Assembly (NCBI RefSeq): GCF_000346465.2
Contig: NC_034009.1
Coordinates: 8,837,251-8,901,250, forward strand
DNA length: 64,000 nt
DNA from: Prunus persica
Taxonomy: Eukaryota > Streptophyta > Magnoliopsida > Rosales > Rosaceae
Reading direction: 5' to 3'
In this document: positions 47,901 through 62,300 of the stretch, one piece after another
How positions within the stretch are numbered: position 1 is the first letter of the stretch
How the letters are laid out: each line of letters begins with the position of its first letter
Position numbers and translations under genes: made by a program
Notes under the pieces: model-generated
Told to the model about the DNA's origin: nothing
The model's input: the letters and a program-made list of their open reading frames with translations, nothing else
Databases searched by the model: none

Positions 47901-50900
47901 GCAAGAACAAGAGAAATCATGAAAAGGAAAAATGGAGAGAACATGAAAAGAAGAAAGACCAAAGTCACTGGAAGAAGAAACAATAATTCAGACAAAAATA
48001 AATAAAAACAGGAAACAAGAATGATCAATATCGCAACACAGGAATTTCTTGAGAAGAGTCAGCCATAGAGAAGATTATGAGACCAAGCACGGAGATTGTT
48101 CCAGTGGCCCAAATGAAGGACATAAAAACTTGTAAAATAAACATAACTAAAAGATGCACATAAGCTACAGGAACAATTTTTTTTACCCCATGGTCGTAGA
48201 TCAGAACAGTCGTAAACCACTAAGTGCATAATTTGAACCTATAATTATAGTGCTTCAGTGGTAGTTTAGGTATATGAGAATTTTTTTTAAAAACATATTA
48301 TTTCAACGTCTAAATTGACTTACAGATCTCCTTTTGACATATAACGCTTGACTATCATCTCATTTTGTTGGGCATCACGTCCACTGATAACCAAATAGTT
48401 CTCACTGCTGATAAACCAGTTAAATTTTTCAAACCAGTGAACCTTGCGCATATGTGAAATGGTAGCAACAGCTTTTTCCTGCATATTATTTGAAACAAAT
48501 GTAATTAAGAACTGGAAAACAATTTATCTTCTAAGACTATATTAGGCAATGGTGGCAAATATTTACAGCTAATTGCCGTTCCTCTAGGAATACATATTCT
48601 TCATATTCTGGTTGTTTTGATGTTGACATATGACACTCATCACACACACGCACACGCACAGTCTTTATGCTCTGATGCTGTATTAGTCTGCCCTACCATT
48701 TATGACACTGCTGTCTTGAAAACTCATATTACCTAAATAGACAAAAATATGGGCTTGCTAAACCAAGAAGATGAAGCTACCTGTGACAGCTGGAGACGAG
48801 TCTTTCTCTCGGCAGCTTTAAATGCTTTTTCATGTGCTGTTACAGTCTTCTCCTGTTTGTTCTCTTGTTTTTTCTTTTGTTCATACCACCGCCGAGCATT
48901 GGCATGTGCTGAAAGTGCTAAATCAACTTCCACCTATAAGAGAGAAGAAAGGTAATGGATAAGATACTTATTTCTAGAGAAGATAAAGAAAAAATTGAAG
49001 CTTCAGACACACCTTATCTGCAGGGAGAGTCTTCTCATCATCATCCATTTCATCAAGATTGTTGCTCAGCAGTAATGTCATGCAATTCCTTTCAAGCTGA
49101 AGCTTGTCAATGATGGCAGCAACAGGGTTTCCAGATTTCTTCTCCTCCTTCACCGTTCTAGCAATATCCTCCCAACTCGTGCCCTTTGCTAGAGCTACAC
49201 GAACAGCTATTATAGCAGCATCCACATCATCTAGATTATATTCTATCAATTCCGCCATATTAACGCAATGATCAACTTCTTTCCTTAGCATATGAACACG
49301 ATTTTCCTATGTCATAAGATTGAAATAACTGAGATGAAAGATGCCGCACATACATAGTACACAGAATGTAAACCAAAAATGTGTTAACATTTGATATTCT
49401 CAAGCACCCTACCCCACCATCCACCCCTCCCCTCTCTCTCACCACAAAGGGGGATGGGGCTACGTCGAATTTCAGTTAAACTCAAGTCATAACACACACA
49501 CACACACACATCTGCCTTTGATTTTCAAATAGCACAGCAGAAGAAACAGTGCAAAACCTGATCCACGCGTATTTTGTTGAGCTTCTGGGTGGCAGAGCTC
49601 TCTTTCGCCTTTTGCTGTTGTTCTGACCTTTGGCTCTCAATTTTGCTATAAAACTCATCCAAAGAAGCATCAAACGTTTCAAACTCCACATACTCCCTTG
49701 ATTTGAATTGGTTCAATAATATGGGGCAGAATTCATCATATATCTGCAAAAATAAGTCCAGAAATCATTTCAGATACCACAAAATGGAAACCTGACTAGG
49801 CAGATCTCCTTCAACCAAGGGAAAAAGGGGAAATTACACTCTACTCTAAAGCATATAAAGGTAAAATTATCACAGAGAAATCAGTAACCTGGCCAGAACT
49901 TCCTGGTTCAGATGGGGGATTACTCTTCCCTGAATTTTTGTTCTGCATCAAAATGTACCCTTCAGGAATTTTATCACCTGATATAACATCATGCAGCCAG
50001 TCCTCAAACTTTGCAACAGCTTCGACCAAAAGCTGAATTGTATCATCATCTAACTTGTTCTCATTACAAAGTTTTGTATTTGGAATGAGGCCAGCATCTA
50101 ATATAATATGCTCAGAAAGAGCAGGTCCATAGCCTAATGCCTCCCCAAGAACATTCTTCAAGGTGACCTGTTTGGCTTTAGCATCACCAGTATTCTTACT
50201 TGACTCAGCAGGCTTCCCACCTTTACGACTACCTTTTTTCTCTTTCGGTGCATCAGACACATTATTTACACCTTCTTGATCCTTAACAGATTCATTGTTA
50301 TCAGGTTCCTTAGAAAACGTAAGGGCTTCCTGCAACTTTGCAGCAGTAGTTCGCTCGAAAACTCGACAAATTTCAATTGGATAACGATGGCGCGACATGA
50401 TCGCAACCCCTTTATCATCATCCCTATTTAAACAAAAATTGACCACCTAATTAATATTTCGACTTAAGAAAAAGAATCAGAAGTTTTTGGGTTTCTCTTA
50501 TTGAACACAAGTGAGAACAATCAGAAGATAGCAAACATGTTTCTAATCAATATTCAAGTTTTTGAGTGTCTCTTATGATTTATTACTAAAATGGCATACG
50601 AAATGGATGTTAAACACTAACCTATGTGAGCGAAGAAGAGTCATGACCATAAAATCGGAATCTGCGAGAATAACATTTCCTTGGGCATATAGCTCCAATA
50701 TGACATAGTAGGCGTTAGCACCCAGCCCAAATTGAAAGAGAACAATCTGAGGAGGAGGCCACACAAAAATCAGAGGAAAAACCCAAAAAGTGCAGAAAGT
50801 TAAATCCAACAATGAAAGAAGAACCCAATTGGAAGGGTTGTTATAACTCATACCCTATCATATCCAAGCTGCCGCACATCCTCAAGCCTTCTTGTGCGTA

Positions 50901-51387
50901 TATGCTTCCTCAATTTCAGTGTAAACCCAGAGGGAGTATTGCTTTTGTCCCTGCTCAGAAACCAATATGAATTTCAAAACTCCACATTCTTTGTTTGCAT
51001 TATCTGTAAATTGTAAGAGAACCCAATGAATCATAAGCATACCGAACATATGCAGTAGTGTGCAATCTGACGCCACTCTCCATCAACAAAAAGACCTTCT
51101 CGCTCTCGCCGGACTCGGTGACACCGCTACTGTTCATAAGCTTCAACATATAGGTCTGCAAATCCAATTCCAAACCACATTCAAAAACCCACATATTAAG
51201 AATGAAAATTTCATTTCATGACAGGATATGATTGATTTGCTCGAGGGGCTTAAGAGTGAAGAAGGAAGAGAAGAGAAAGGACCTTTGGAGAGAGATCGTA
51301 GACATTGGCACAGCGCATGCCGATGAGCCTCCGCAAGCACTTGACCTCGGCGGCCACATCGGCCGTGTTCATGCGCACCTTCACCAT
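44961..51387 (-). CDS. NEMF: NEMF/Rqc2 homologue (ribosome-associated quality control)
   Basis: Fourteen exons: 51387-51283, 51155-51043, 50950-50854, 50746-50622, 50423-49889, 49743-49558, 49306-49013, 48933-48781, 48478-48324, 47686-47581, 47464-46523, 46135-46063, 45896-45537 and 45157-44961. The product is about 1146 residues. The NEMF family binds stalled 60S-peptidyl-tRNA complexes, recruits Listerin and adds C-terminal tails. Domains in order: NFACT-N ('[18 protein letters not shown]', '[15 protein letters not shown]', '[20 protein letters not shown]'), coiled coil, NFACT-R ('[19 protein letters not shown]', '[20 protein letters not shown]'), a long acidic/basic region, a CCHC zinc knuckle ('[14 protein letters not shown]') and NFACT-C ('[20 protein letters not shown]'). 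The knuckle is, as far as I recall, a plant feature. All joins keep frame. Confidence 0.95.
45246..45380. mobile_element. MITE in the last NEMF intron
   Basis: Inverted ends of about 55 bases: GAGTGTTGTTATTTGTACCA ... TTGACCACCTCTCTAATA on the left and the complement on the right. The ends resemble those of the MITE at 28125-28374 (GAGTAATGCTATTTG, TTGACCACCT), so both probably belong to one Mutator-like family. Flanking 9-mers (TAATCCCAC, TTAGTCCAC) are only partly alike. Confidence 0.7.
49492..49510. repeat. (CA)n microsatellite in a NEMF intron
   Basis: About nine CA dinucleotides between NEMF exons 6 and 7. Confidence 0.85.
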
Positions 51388-51885
51388 CTTCGTCTTCCTC
51401 CTCTCTCTTCGTCTTCGGTGGTCGGCGCGGCGGTATTATTAGCTTTCTGTGCAAGGCGAGCTTTGTCTTCTCTTGTTTGCTTTGCTTGCGGCAAACAATC
51501 AAACAGGGGGCTTATTTGGCCGCGAGGGATTTATAGACAAATTAAGCGGGGTCGTATTAATGGCGCTTTTGGCACTTCTTCTTTCCTAGGCACGCGCGTT
51601 AAAATACTCTCTAATTTCCTAATCCTCATTCTTTCAAGTTGATTAATGTCATTTCTATCCTCTTATTATGTCACACATCATCTGTTAAATTTTCCGTGAA
51701 AATTGATCATGTGACCAACATCAATGTTTGTTTTTTTTTTTTTTTTTTTTTGTTTGAGAGGCAACATCAATGCTTGTTGGGGGAGTGTTAAGATGAGTTT
51801 GCCCTTAAGAGTTGGTCACGTGCCTCACTCCTGATCAATCAGGCAATGTACGACATAAGAAAATGAGAATAATGTTGACCTTTCG

Positions 51886-52177
51886 TTTGGATGGGGGGAA
51901 ATAACTCAAAATTTAACTGAAGAAATTGATAATTCTCTTGTCGCGGAATTTATTAAATGACAACCTAAAAAAAATCTTGAAAATTGGGGCATCAAATTCC
52001 AGAGTTTAATTTCCACTAAAATAGGTATCATTTCACAATTTCCATAGTGTCATTTACAAAATTCGACATACATAAATCCAAACACTGAAATCTTCAATTG
52101 CCAGAAATTGAAATGATGGAAATCTAAATTGTCATTTTTAAATTCTATGTAATTTTCAATTTCTTCATCCAAACAGA
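51886..52177. mobile_element. hAT-like inverted-ended MITE
   Basis: The left end TTTCGTTTGGATGGGG and right end TTCATCCAAACAGAG are inverted to each other and enclose about 290 AT-rich bases without coding capacity. Homology of the ends is short, so the call is tentative. Confidence 0.4.
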
Positions 52178-52199
52178 GATCGAATTCATAGAATAAGAA

Positions 52200-53380
52200 T
52201 GGAAATTATCGGTTTGAAATAGTACTAATCTTGATAATAATAATAATTTTCTTTTTAAAAAAGACTACTCTATTAGTGAACCAACTTCTCTCTGTTCAAT
52301 TTTTATTTTTGGTACCAAATTTTAGTTTAGTTTTAGGTGATTGGTGAGATGTTGAAAAGTTGACCAAAAAGACAATGGATGTAGTGTTTCGTTTTAAAAG
52401 AATTATAATTCAAGTGGTTAAAAATATTTACCAATCCTCCGTTAATATTGTTAGTATTAGAAAAAGAAAAGTTGGGTATGTGTTTTTGTAGAGGTTGCAT
52501 AATGTAAGTTAACGACAAGCAAAACAAAATGTTCTTTGTTTAAATTTTTTTGAAGGGGTTTTGGTTTGGAACCATAATGGCTCTTCGTATTTATAGATTC
52601 AAGGAAACCGCATTCTGAGAGACTAATACATGCCAACTTGTGAAAAACGCATAGCCCCGATCATGTCTAATTCTACCAAACCTCACTTTTACATGTCCAC
52701 ATCATGTTTTAAAAAAAACGCAGCAGGAGATGGCAGGTGAAATCTTGGTCATGACATATCTCTTCAAATTGAGGTTCATTCAACAACTTGCTCACAACTC
52801 ATGAAGGTTCCACTGAAATAAATTACTCGTGGAAATGTTATATTCTTTGTCTTGCAAAACATAATTCCATGGAAGGATGCAGCCATAGCTCTTTTTTCCT
52901 AGCTGATGATTATGTATGGCTTCTCTAAATGAGGAGGAATTAAAAGCACTGTATCTTTATAAATAAGCTGCCCCCTTTTCATTTACATAAATATATAAAG
53001 GAGTATTGTTTGAACAATGTTACACTTCTCAAAACGATCACCTATTCATGTTGAGAAAAAGGCCTTCACATGGCATTCATATGAGCCCCAATTTCTGTAT
53101 AACTTAACAAAGCTGCTGAACTTTGGCAGACACACCCCAACATATTTACAAGTCAAATCAGGAGCTTGCCAGAAATAAATATCTACATGCCATTCAGTTC
53201 AAGCTTCACTCTGCTTTTGCAGTCCTCCTTGTTTATTTGTGAAGCTCTGATACGATCGTCAACACTTCCAAGCAGGGACATCAAATTAACAAGGCATGAT
53301 GTACTGCCTAGAGAATGGTTCACTCCACAGAAGATTGGAGCAAATGATTTGGTACAACTTCGAATGCATGGCTTCCTTCC
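52200..53380. other. Spacer between the NEMF start and the UPL6 stop
   Basis: Contains the UPL6 3' UTR (probably the last few hundred bases) and the NEMF upstream region. No further gene was recognised. Confidence 0.5.
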
Positions 53381-53381
53381 A

Positions 53382-56300
53382 TCAGCTCAAATCAAAGCCA
53401 GCATCTGCACTTATAGCATACATCAATTTGGTTTCCAGTTGCTCTTTACTGCATCAAAGCATGTCATTGAGAAAGGTTAATGTGGGTGGAAGAAGAAATT
53501 TATGCATAAGAATACAACTAGAAAAAGAAAACAAAAGATTATTCAATTATTAGAAACAAACAAAAAGCAAAAAGAGAGGAACAGCAAACCTCCTATATGG
53601 TGGAAGCTTTAGGAGATTCATACAAGTGGCTGCAGTTGGCAATCGGTCAAGAGCTCCTTCAGATGCATTACCACCAGCCCTGTGGAAAGAGGCAGAAAAG
53701 GTAAACAAAGATAGACTGTAGAGAAGAAATTTGGGAAACCAAACAGAGGGCCTCTGGGAGCACCCAGTCGCAAATCTGGCATGAACTCTTACCTCTGTAT
53801 GCAAAATAATGGTTCCAAGTATTTAAATCCAAGCAGAGGCCCTCGGGAGCACCCGGTCACAAACCTGGATAAAAGCTGGTGTGGTTAGTATCTCTCCTGA
53901 TGTTCATTAACTTCAAAGCCAAACACAGGAAATTGAAACAGCCAACATAATGTGCTCAAGGGATATTGTGACATGCTAAAAACTCACTTTAGAAATTTCT
54001 TCTGATTTTCCAATGAAAAGCTTTTCAGAACTTCCCAGAACATCCCAATGACATAGTGATCCTGTCCAAACAAATAATGAACAATAAATATGTTGCTGGA
54101 ACTATAATTATAAGTAAAGAAAAAGAAAAAGAAAAGGTCATAATGAGAGCTATAATGTACATTTAGGTAAGATGGCGCCATTAATATTGTGATTAATGAT
54201 AGGTACAATGGACAAACAAAACAATTTTCCCGCTCATGTTAGTAAAACTAAAAAAATCAAACCCCAAAAGAACCAAAATCGTAAAATAATAACATTGATG
54301 AAACCACAAAACCATGTTTAAGTTTCCACAAGGCAACTAAGAGCACACGCCGGTCACTCTTTTTCATGACAAAAACAGTTACAGGAACAGAATTGACTGA
54401 GTGGTGGAGTTGTGGAAACACCAAAAGAATTTTGGTTCCAATAAGATATGGACATGAAGGCCAAAATGTCCAACCAAAATTGGAAAAGGTGGGGATAATA
54501 AAAGCCCATATAAGACCCCGATATTCACTAGTGAAAACATCAACACAAACTTTAACTTTATAAGTCTCACCAAGCCACTAATATGAAGAAGCCAAAACCA
54601 ATGTAAGGGAACTTACACTATGATAGCCACCCACATAGTTGGTGTGCATCCGTAGATCGTCAACATCCAAGCTGTCAAGTGAACCTGATATCAGAAGCTG
54701 TAGAAACAAGGTAGGTCAAAAAAAAAAAGGACACTTAGACAAGCTTTCCAAAAACTAAGAACTGTGTTGCATTAATAACTCAACACAATATAGTCCACAT
54801 TCAGCCTTATACCAATTTAAAGACGAGGACAATCAGGAAACATTCATGGAAGAACGAGTCGAACGATTATACTAATGGAAGAAATGAAAATAATACTTGA
54901 AAGAAATGTATAGTTGTCTCAGTGACCTAAGGAAATCAGAAAAATGAGTTACTGTAATATGAATTCAACTCGAGAGCAAATAAATCTTAAAGCCTTGACA
55001 AAAGTTGAAGAAGCAAGAAGATGGAGGTCTAATTATATACAGATGTTCCAACATCGGTTTAAAGGATAACTGTTCAAAGAAATGTTAAATAAAATATATT
55101 TTACATATAGACCATCAGAGAGACTGTAGGCCATCAGAGCTAGCAGCAAGGAACCACAGATGAAAACTCTACCGTTCACAGTGACCATAAAAATTACAAC
55201 CAAAGACAGCCTACTGCATCAGATGATGGATTCCTGATAAACATTACCTACCAAAATACTCACCTGCATCAAACAATCCATTACCGATACAGCCTTTTCC
55301 TTCCTAATATAATTTTCATCAGATTGTAACTATGGAATAGATCAAAAATCCAAACCCAGTTTGTAGGCAACTTTGACACAAAATGGAACAAAATTGATCT
55401 GACACCAGGTTCCACCTATGAGAAACTCTAGCTTGTGCTGAGTAAACAACGCATGCACATGCAATATATCATTGTCATGACCTCTTGTACTCCATAATGC
55501 CTACCAGAAGATTTTTTGTTTTTTCTTTAAGAAGAACAATCTTAATGCTCCAATGCGGAGACAGCACAGCCAAGACTGACATACATGATACATGTCTTCA
55601 CAGTATACTGTAGCTCTCAGTAATAATTTGTAGCATCACTAGAAACTCTTAAATGCAAAATAACATCAGAGACACATATAAAAATGGAAGAGAATGACTA
55701 AGATTTTTTTAGTTTATTGATCTTATACCAACAGACAAGCAAGAAGAGAGTATAATCATGTGATACTATGTAAACAAAGTGTAATCAACACGGCCTAGAG
55801 GTAGACTAATATACCTGAAGTTCATGCTCATTAAACATATCAATCCAATCTTTCTGTATAAGCTGCTGAAACCCCCTTAAGAAATGAGAACTTTGTTGAC
55901 GTATCTGAAAATGAGAATGGGTTCCAAATGGAAAGTTTAAAGATGGGTTTAATTTTAAGAAAAGCTGATAAAACATATCGATCCAGTTTTGTTTCGCCAA
56001 GTCATATGTGCACAATGAAGATATACGGAATAAGAATGGTTCAAGATTAAAACATGCACTACCTGAAAATTCAAACGGTGATTGGCAACAAGATGAATAA
56101 AGGTAATGACATTCTCATTAGTAACACGTAGGTTCTTTCCCCTGGGAAGCAGCTCTTCTTCTGTTTGCTCTCCATATTCATTGTTTACGATGACAAAGTA
56201 CAGTTCTAATTCCGATATATCACCTTTATAATGCTGCAGATCATAAATTGGGGGGGTGTGAGCACTCCATATTTAACAAATCATTGCAAGATGATGATAT

Positions 56301-59300
56301 AAAATGGGAAAGAAAAAAGAAAAAAACACTTTAAAATCATCAGAAAAACTGTCAATTTAAATGCAGATGATGGTGTCAATAGAAGCACACAAAGGAAGAA
56401 AGAACTACGTTACCTTCAAGAAAATAAGGTGGCGGTACAATTCTTGGTCCAATGAAGGCAAATCATTTAAATAGTTGTACCTAATCAACAAACAGAAAGA
56501 AAATTCCAGTATTAAGAAGATTGTAGTAAAAGATACTAGATAGAATCATGAAGTAGTCTAGTACGTCAGTTAAATATTGCACACTTACTTTTGTTTTAGT
56601 TTGCTCAGAAAGAACGTTGCAAATGGTATATCAACAAGAATCCCCTCAAACATGGCCTGTAAGGAGAAAAACATGTGATACCATGATGAAGCACCACATC
56701 GACTAAAACAGTACAGAAATTTGATACCTTTGCTAGAAGTATTCCAAGAAATTGGAAGAATTGGAGATGTTGTTCATGAATCATTCCCGAACCAGGATTC
56801 GGGTAGAGTAAATGATCGGATGTTTCCTGGATATACCAAACCAAGCAGAAAACAAATAAGCAACATGAGCAGAAATACCCTACAATTTGCAGATGATACC
56901 ATTTTCCTTTTGGATGGCAAGGAAGAGTATTGGTTAAATCTGTTGCAGCTGTTGAAGTTGTTCTGTGATGTGTCTGGAATGAAGATTAATAAGGCTAAAA
57001 GTTGCATTCTGGGGATCAATTTTAGTATTGAAGATCTGAATAACATGGCGGGCAGTTGGGGTTGCGAGGTTGGTTGCTGGCCTATGGTTTACTTGGGTCT
57101 GCCTCTCGGGGGAAACCCAAGAGCTCTTAATTTCTGGAATCCAGTAATGGATAAGGTGGAGAAAAGACTTCAAAAATGGAAGAGGGCTTGCTTATCCAAA
57201 GGTGGAAGGTTAACGCTAATCCAAGCGGTTTTGAGCAGCATTCCTTCTTACTATATGTCACTGTTTAAGATGCCTATAGGAGTGGCCGCCAAAGTAGAAC
57301 AACTTATGCGTAACTTTTTATGGGAAGGTCTAGAAGAAGGGAAGAAATGTCACTTGGTCAGGTGGGAAAGGGTGACTAAATCGAAAGAGGAAGGTGGTCT
57401 TGGAATTGGCTCTTTAAGAGAAAGAAATGAAGCCCTCAGAGCTAAATGGTTGTGGAGATTTCCACTTGAAACCAATTCGCTATGGCATAGGATCATTAAG
57501 AGCAAGTACGGAATAGACTCAAATGGGTGGGATACTAAACAGATAGATAAGGTGTCTTGCAGGAATCCTTGGCGAGAAATTTCGAAAGGGTATAATTCTT
57601 TTCTTCAATGCTGCAGATTTTCTGTTGGAAATGGGGAGAAAATTAGATTTTGGGAGGATCTTTGGCTGAAAGAAGGGATTCTAAAAGATCTGTTTCCTAG
57701 ACTCTTTTCCTTGTGATGCCTCTCAATTGGGATTTTGATTTCAGAAGGAATTTGTCCGAGGCTGAAATAGCAGAAGTGGTAATACTTTTGGATATATTGG
57801 GGAATGTGAGATTATACGGTTCTAGACCGGATCGGAGATCTTGGGAGGTCGAGGAGCAGGGTTCTTTTTCCTGCAAGTCTTTCAGGTCTTTTCTTCTCTC
57901 TACCACTAGGGATGTCTTTCCCCCTTTCAGCTCAATCTGGAAGGCAAAGACTCCGCCGAAAATTCAATTTTTCGTGTGGCTGGCAGCAAATGGTAGGATT
58001 AATACTTGCAATTGCATTCAAAGGAGGCAACCAAAGATGTGCTTATCCCCCTCTTGGTGTGTTCTTTGCAAAGAGAATGCAGAAAACATTGATCACTTGT
58101 TCATTCATTGTTCGTATTCCCTAAAATTATGGTGGAGGATGTTGGGTGCTCTCAGAGTGGAGTGGGTGATTCCTAAAGGGTGTTTTGAGCTCCTTAGTAT
58201 CAATCTGAGGATTTCGGGGAAGGGGAAGAGAGCTGGAATCCTTCGTGATTGTCTAGTTCATGCTATTTTCTGGAATATCTGGATGGAGCGAAATCGAAGA
58301 ATTTTTCAGGGTCATATAGGAGTAAGGGTTGAGGAATTATGGGACAGAATTAAATTTTGGGCATCCCTTTGGGCTTCGGTTTCGGGGCAGTTCAAGGACT
58401 ATCACTACTCTACCATCATGAGAGACATGATGGCAGTCTTAAGATGATTTTACTGAAGTTTTTGTGTTTTTCGTGTTTTTTATACAGTTTGTTTTTCAAT
58501 CTTAGTAGGTCAGACTGTTTTTTTGGTCTTCTTGTTTGATCGAGGATTTTTCCTCTTGATTATCAATACAATGTTTCTATTAAAAACAAAAAACAAAGTT
58601 ATAATTTGTCTAGGTGTGAATATCAAATTTCTGACAGCATAATGCAAAAGATCTGCCATGTTCATTAGTCTGACCATATTGAGTCAGCTTTTGCCAGAAT
58701 CTCTGCATACATCTCATGGAAGAACTGGACTTTCTACTGTAATTTTCTTATCAGAGAGCTGATTCAAAAGAGGAGGGGGATTCAAACTGTCTTGGATGTG
58801 TGGTGGTAAATGTTCTCTACCACTGAAGCTACAGGCCCCTAATTCAAACACCTTTTATAGTTTCATGTATGTAACTTTGAGATGTTAAAATGTAATGTAG
58901 CATCTTCTTTTGCAGAATCCAAAGTAGTGGCTCGTAAAAAGTGCCTAAATCTGAAAGTGAATATGGTACAGGCTTCGGAAACATAAATGACAAAAAAATC
59001 TGTAACCTTAAATAGTCCATATTGCACATCAAAGGCTGCTCGAGTAATGTTCTCCATGAAGTCTTTGAAAATCCCACCACCATCAATTCCAGCCTCCTCA
59101 ACCCCAAATTCATTTACAAACGTAACACGAATCTGCAAGTAAACAGGTAAAGGTGATGAGGTGATTATCCTGGCAACGGATACGAAGGGGAGGGGATATT
59201 ACAGTTCCTTTCAAGTGCTAGCATCAAGTAAACAGAAAATCATTTTTCTTAGTTGCGTGAAAGAGGCCTCAGAGCCTGTTTGGGAGTTTGTCTAAAGAGT

Positions 59301-62300
59301 CTGTCTAAAATGCTTCTGTAGATACTTCTCCAAATAAAAAGTGCTTTTTTGACCCCAAAAGCACTTATCTTTCCAGTTAAGCAGTAAAAGATAACTTTTT
59401 TGGTTATTTAGAAGCGTTTTTGGTACTGCTAAAAGCACTCCCAAGGCAACCTTCATCTATTAAATGTACAAAAACAAAAAAAGACGAATTACCGGTCCTC
59501 GAAGATCATCTTCAGACAATGCACTCATTTGATTATAAGCATCTTCCAAGATCCGATCCCGCCGGATTCTGAATCGGTTTCTGGTAAATACAGAATTAGC
59601 CCCATGTCTTTGTCTAGCTGCTGCCAATTGTGACTGACAAATTGGTTTAAGAATAAACTAATTAAAAAATCTAAATGATAAGACTTAAGGTACATAAAGA
59701 TTTCCATCTCTCTTAAAAAATGTCTCTTAAAAAATGCCCCAAGAAAGGATTGTACATTTGAAATAAGAAACAATACTCCGAAAAATACACTGTTGACGAC
59801 CCAGTCAAACTCCAGTCCCCAATCCCCATTACTCGGTTGGAACATTCCAGGCTTCCAGCTAAAAGTTTAAAGCAAAGTCATAACCAATTAAATACTTACA
59901 GTGAATATTTTAACTCTGCTTGTGAATGGTACGAGGAAGGGAGCTTGCTTCAAAATGTCATTTGCTCGTGTATTTTCTATTGCGGCCTTCAGAATAAAAA
60001 TAAAGACATTAGGAAACAGTGAAAGTAAGATCTTGGTCCTAGGAATGGGATCCATTACCTGTGAAATAAAGAACTCGTTGACACCATCAGCATGAAAGTC
60101 ACTGGGGGATGTGAACTCTCGTCTATTGTTCCAATCTTGCAACTACATATGCAACAAATTACCCACACCAAAAAAAAAACAAATGGAGTGTAAAATTTCC
60201 TGTTCATTTGTGGACATATACAAAGAAAACCAAAAATCACAAAACCTGTGGTGGAAGGACAACCACAAAATACTGCTACATGGAAAGTAAGCTTTTTTAA
60301 AGAACACATACTCAACATCTAAAGCTCGTTCCTACCTGTGATAGGAGTTCAGAGGCTACAATGCTAACCCTGTGTTGAATGAACTCCAAAGGGTGCTTCT
60401 TATTAGAAACAGTGTTGGTGAAAGATTTCAGAGGATTAGTGGGAGCTGTAGGATTCACCCAAAGAAGCTGCCATAGGGCCTGCAGAGAATAGAAAATCCA
60501 CATAATACGACAATTCAATAAAATTACCAAGTAAAAATCACAAATCAACATAAGTGTAATAGAATTAGCAATCAGTACAGTACTGTATATCCTGTTTGTC
60601 ATACATAGAGAACAACTAATTACATTCCTACAGACTCCTATCAGTTCAAGAATGATCACCATTCTTTTGATAAGATGACAACAGATATTCAACAAGAATC
60701 ACCTGTCTGAGTATGATAATTAGGACTCTGATATCCTTCAATGATAATGGCTTCTCCTGCTCATAGAACTCCTCATTATCAACTATTGCTAGCATGTGCC
60801 TGATCCATAAAAAAGGGAGTCAAACGATCACAGTTAATCCTATCTCAACCAGCCACATCTTACTCTAGCATCAAAACAGCATACATAAAACAGGAGAAGA
60901 GAATGACTAGATACTTCAAACCAATAAAAAATATCTACAAAATTCAAGCAAAATTAAACAGGGACTATTACTTGTATACAGGGCAGAATACTGCCAAAGG
61001 TAATAGCCAACCAGGTGCATCTCCTGGCAGCAGATATGCCAACTGCTCAGACAATGACAGCCATTTTTGGTTCTCATGGCACCGTTTCATAAAATTCCAA
61101 AGCACCGGAACAAGTTCAGTTCTATAAGCTAGTACAGTCATGATTTTCTCTAGAGGTAAGGTGATGAAAGTAACATGTAGAAAAGCACAAGCCGCACCAA
61201 CAGCTGACACCTCTTTATCATCCGGTCCGTGGTGTGAGCCACTGGCAAGTGAAATCCCTCCAAACAAAACATTTGTCTGCTCAAAGAATTAAACAAAATC
61301 TTGCTTAGAATTACGAGGTAAAGACATATTTGCTTAATATAAATGTACTTCAATAGAAAATAGAAATACATAATCCAAGATGGCTTACTAATTGCAGAAG
61401 AAAGCGCGGATCTATGGCATCACATATCTGTCGTTCCAAATCATTATTCAAAACTACTTCCATTACATCATCTCCCACAATCATATCATCCTCGCCCATC
61501 ATGAACTCTGAAAGTCAATATATGTATGTTCTTATGTAATGCAGAATTTGATGTAGCACAAATTAAACAAGTGAACAGAATATACAGAGAGTGTCCATTA
61601 TTTAAACAAGGGGACTGTATATATATACATATATCGAGACGTCTTGGAAAAAAAAAACCCACTAAAAGAAGAGTAAGAGAGGAATAAAGTACAACATGTG
61701 GAAGGCATATACCTTCTCTGCTTTCTCTATTTGATGATTTAATTGAAGGAAGGGCCTCCAACAAGAATTTTGCAACGCCAGCAAGGTCTACAGCCTGATA
61801 TTATAAAGAATACAACAAAATCGAGAACCAAAGCCATCAAAGAGGTTGCATTACCAATAAATACACATGCATAAAGTATGCATGTGTGAGAGTGCATAGG
61901 AAAATGGAGAAAAAAATAAATGAACATTGTCAAAAACCTATCCCTCCAAATAAGTTAGTCTTCCAAATTTTTCTTCCTTAATAAATCACAAAGTGCAACT
62001 GTCAGTAATATTGCTTAAACCTAAGGATCTCCCTGATTACTGACTCCAAAGTTATAGAATGCACTCCTATAATGGACCTAAATCATATTTTAGCAAAATA
62101 ACATGTTGCCCATTTCTACTTATGATAGCAGGCCAGTAATTACCATTTCAAATGAGCAGCCAGGCTGAGATAAGGCAACTCCAGAAGATTCTAATATATT
62201 TCCAAGAAGGCAGGCATAACCAGGTAGCTTAATTGATGTATCATTTGATGTATCATTGGGAAGTACATGAGCATGATTTTGCACACAGAGTGCCATCTGA

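Noticed and set aside
51232..51642. A 136-codon plus-strand open frame.
   Set aside because: It is antisense to the first NEMF exon and has no known domain.
56830..58640. A target-site duplication for the UPL6 intronic LINE.
   Set aside because: Only AAAACAAA is shared by both borders, which is too short and too A-rich to count beside an A-rich tail.
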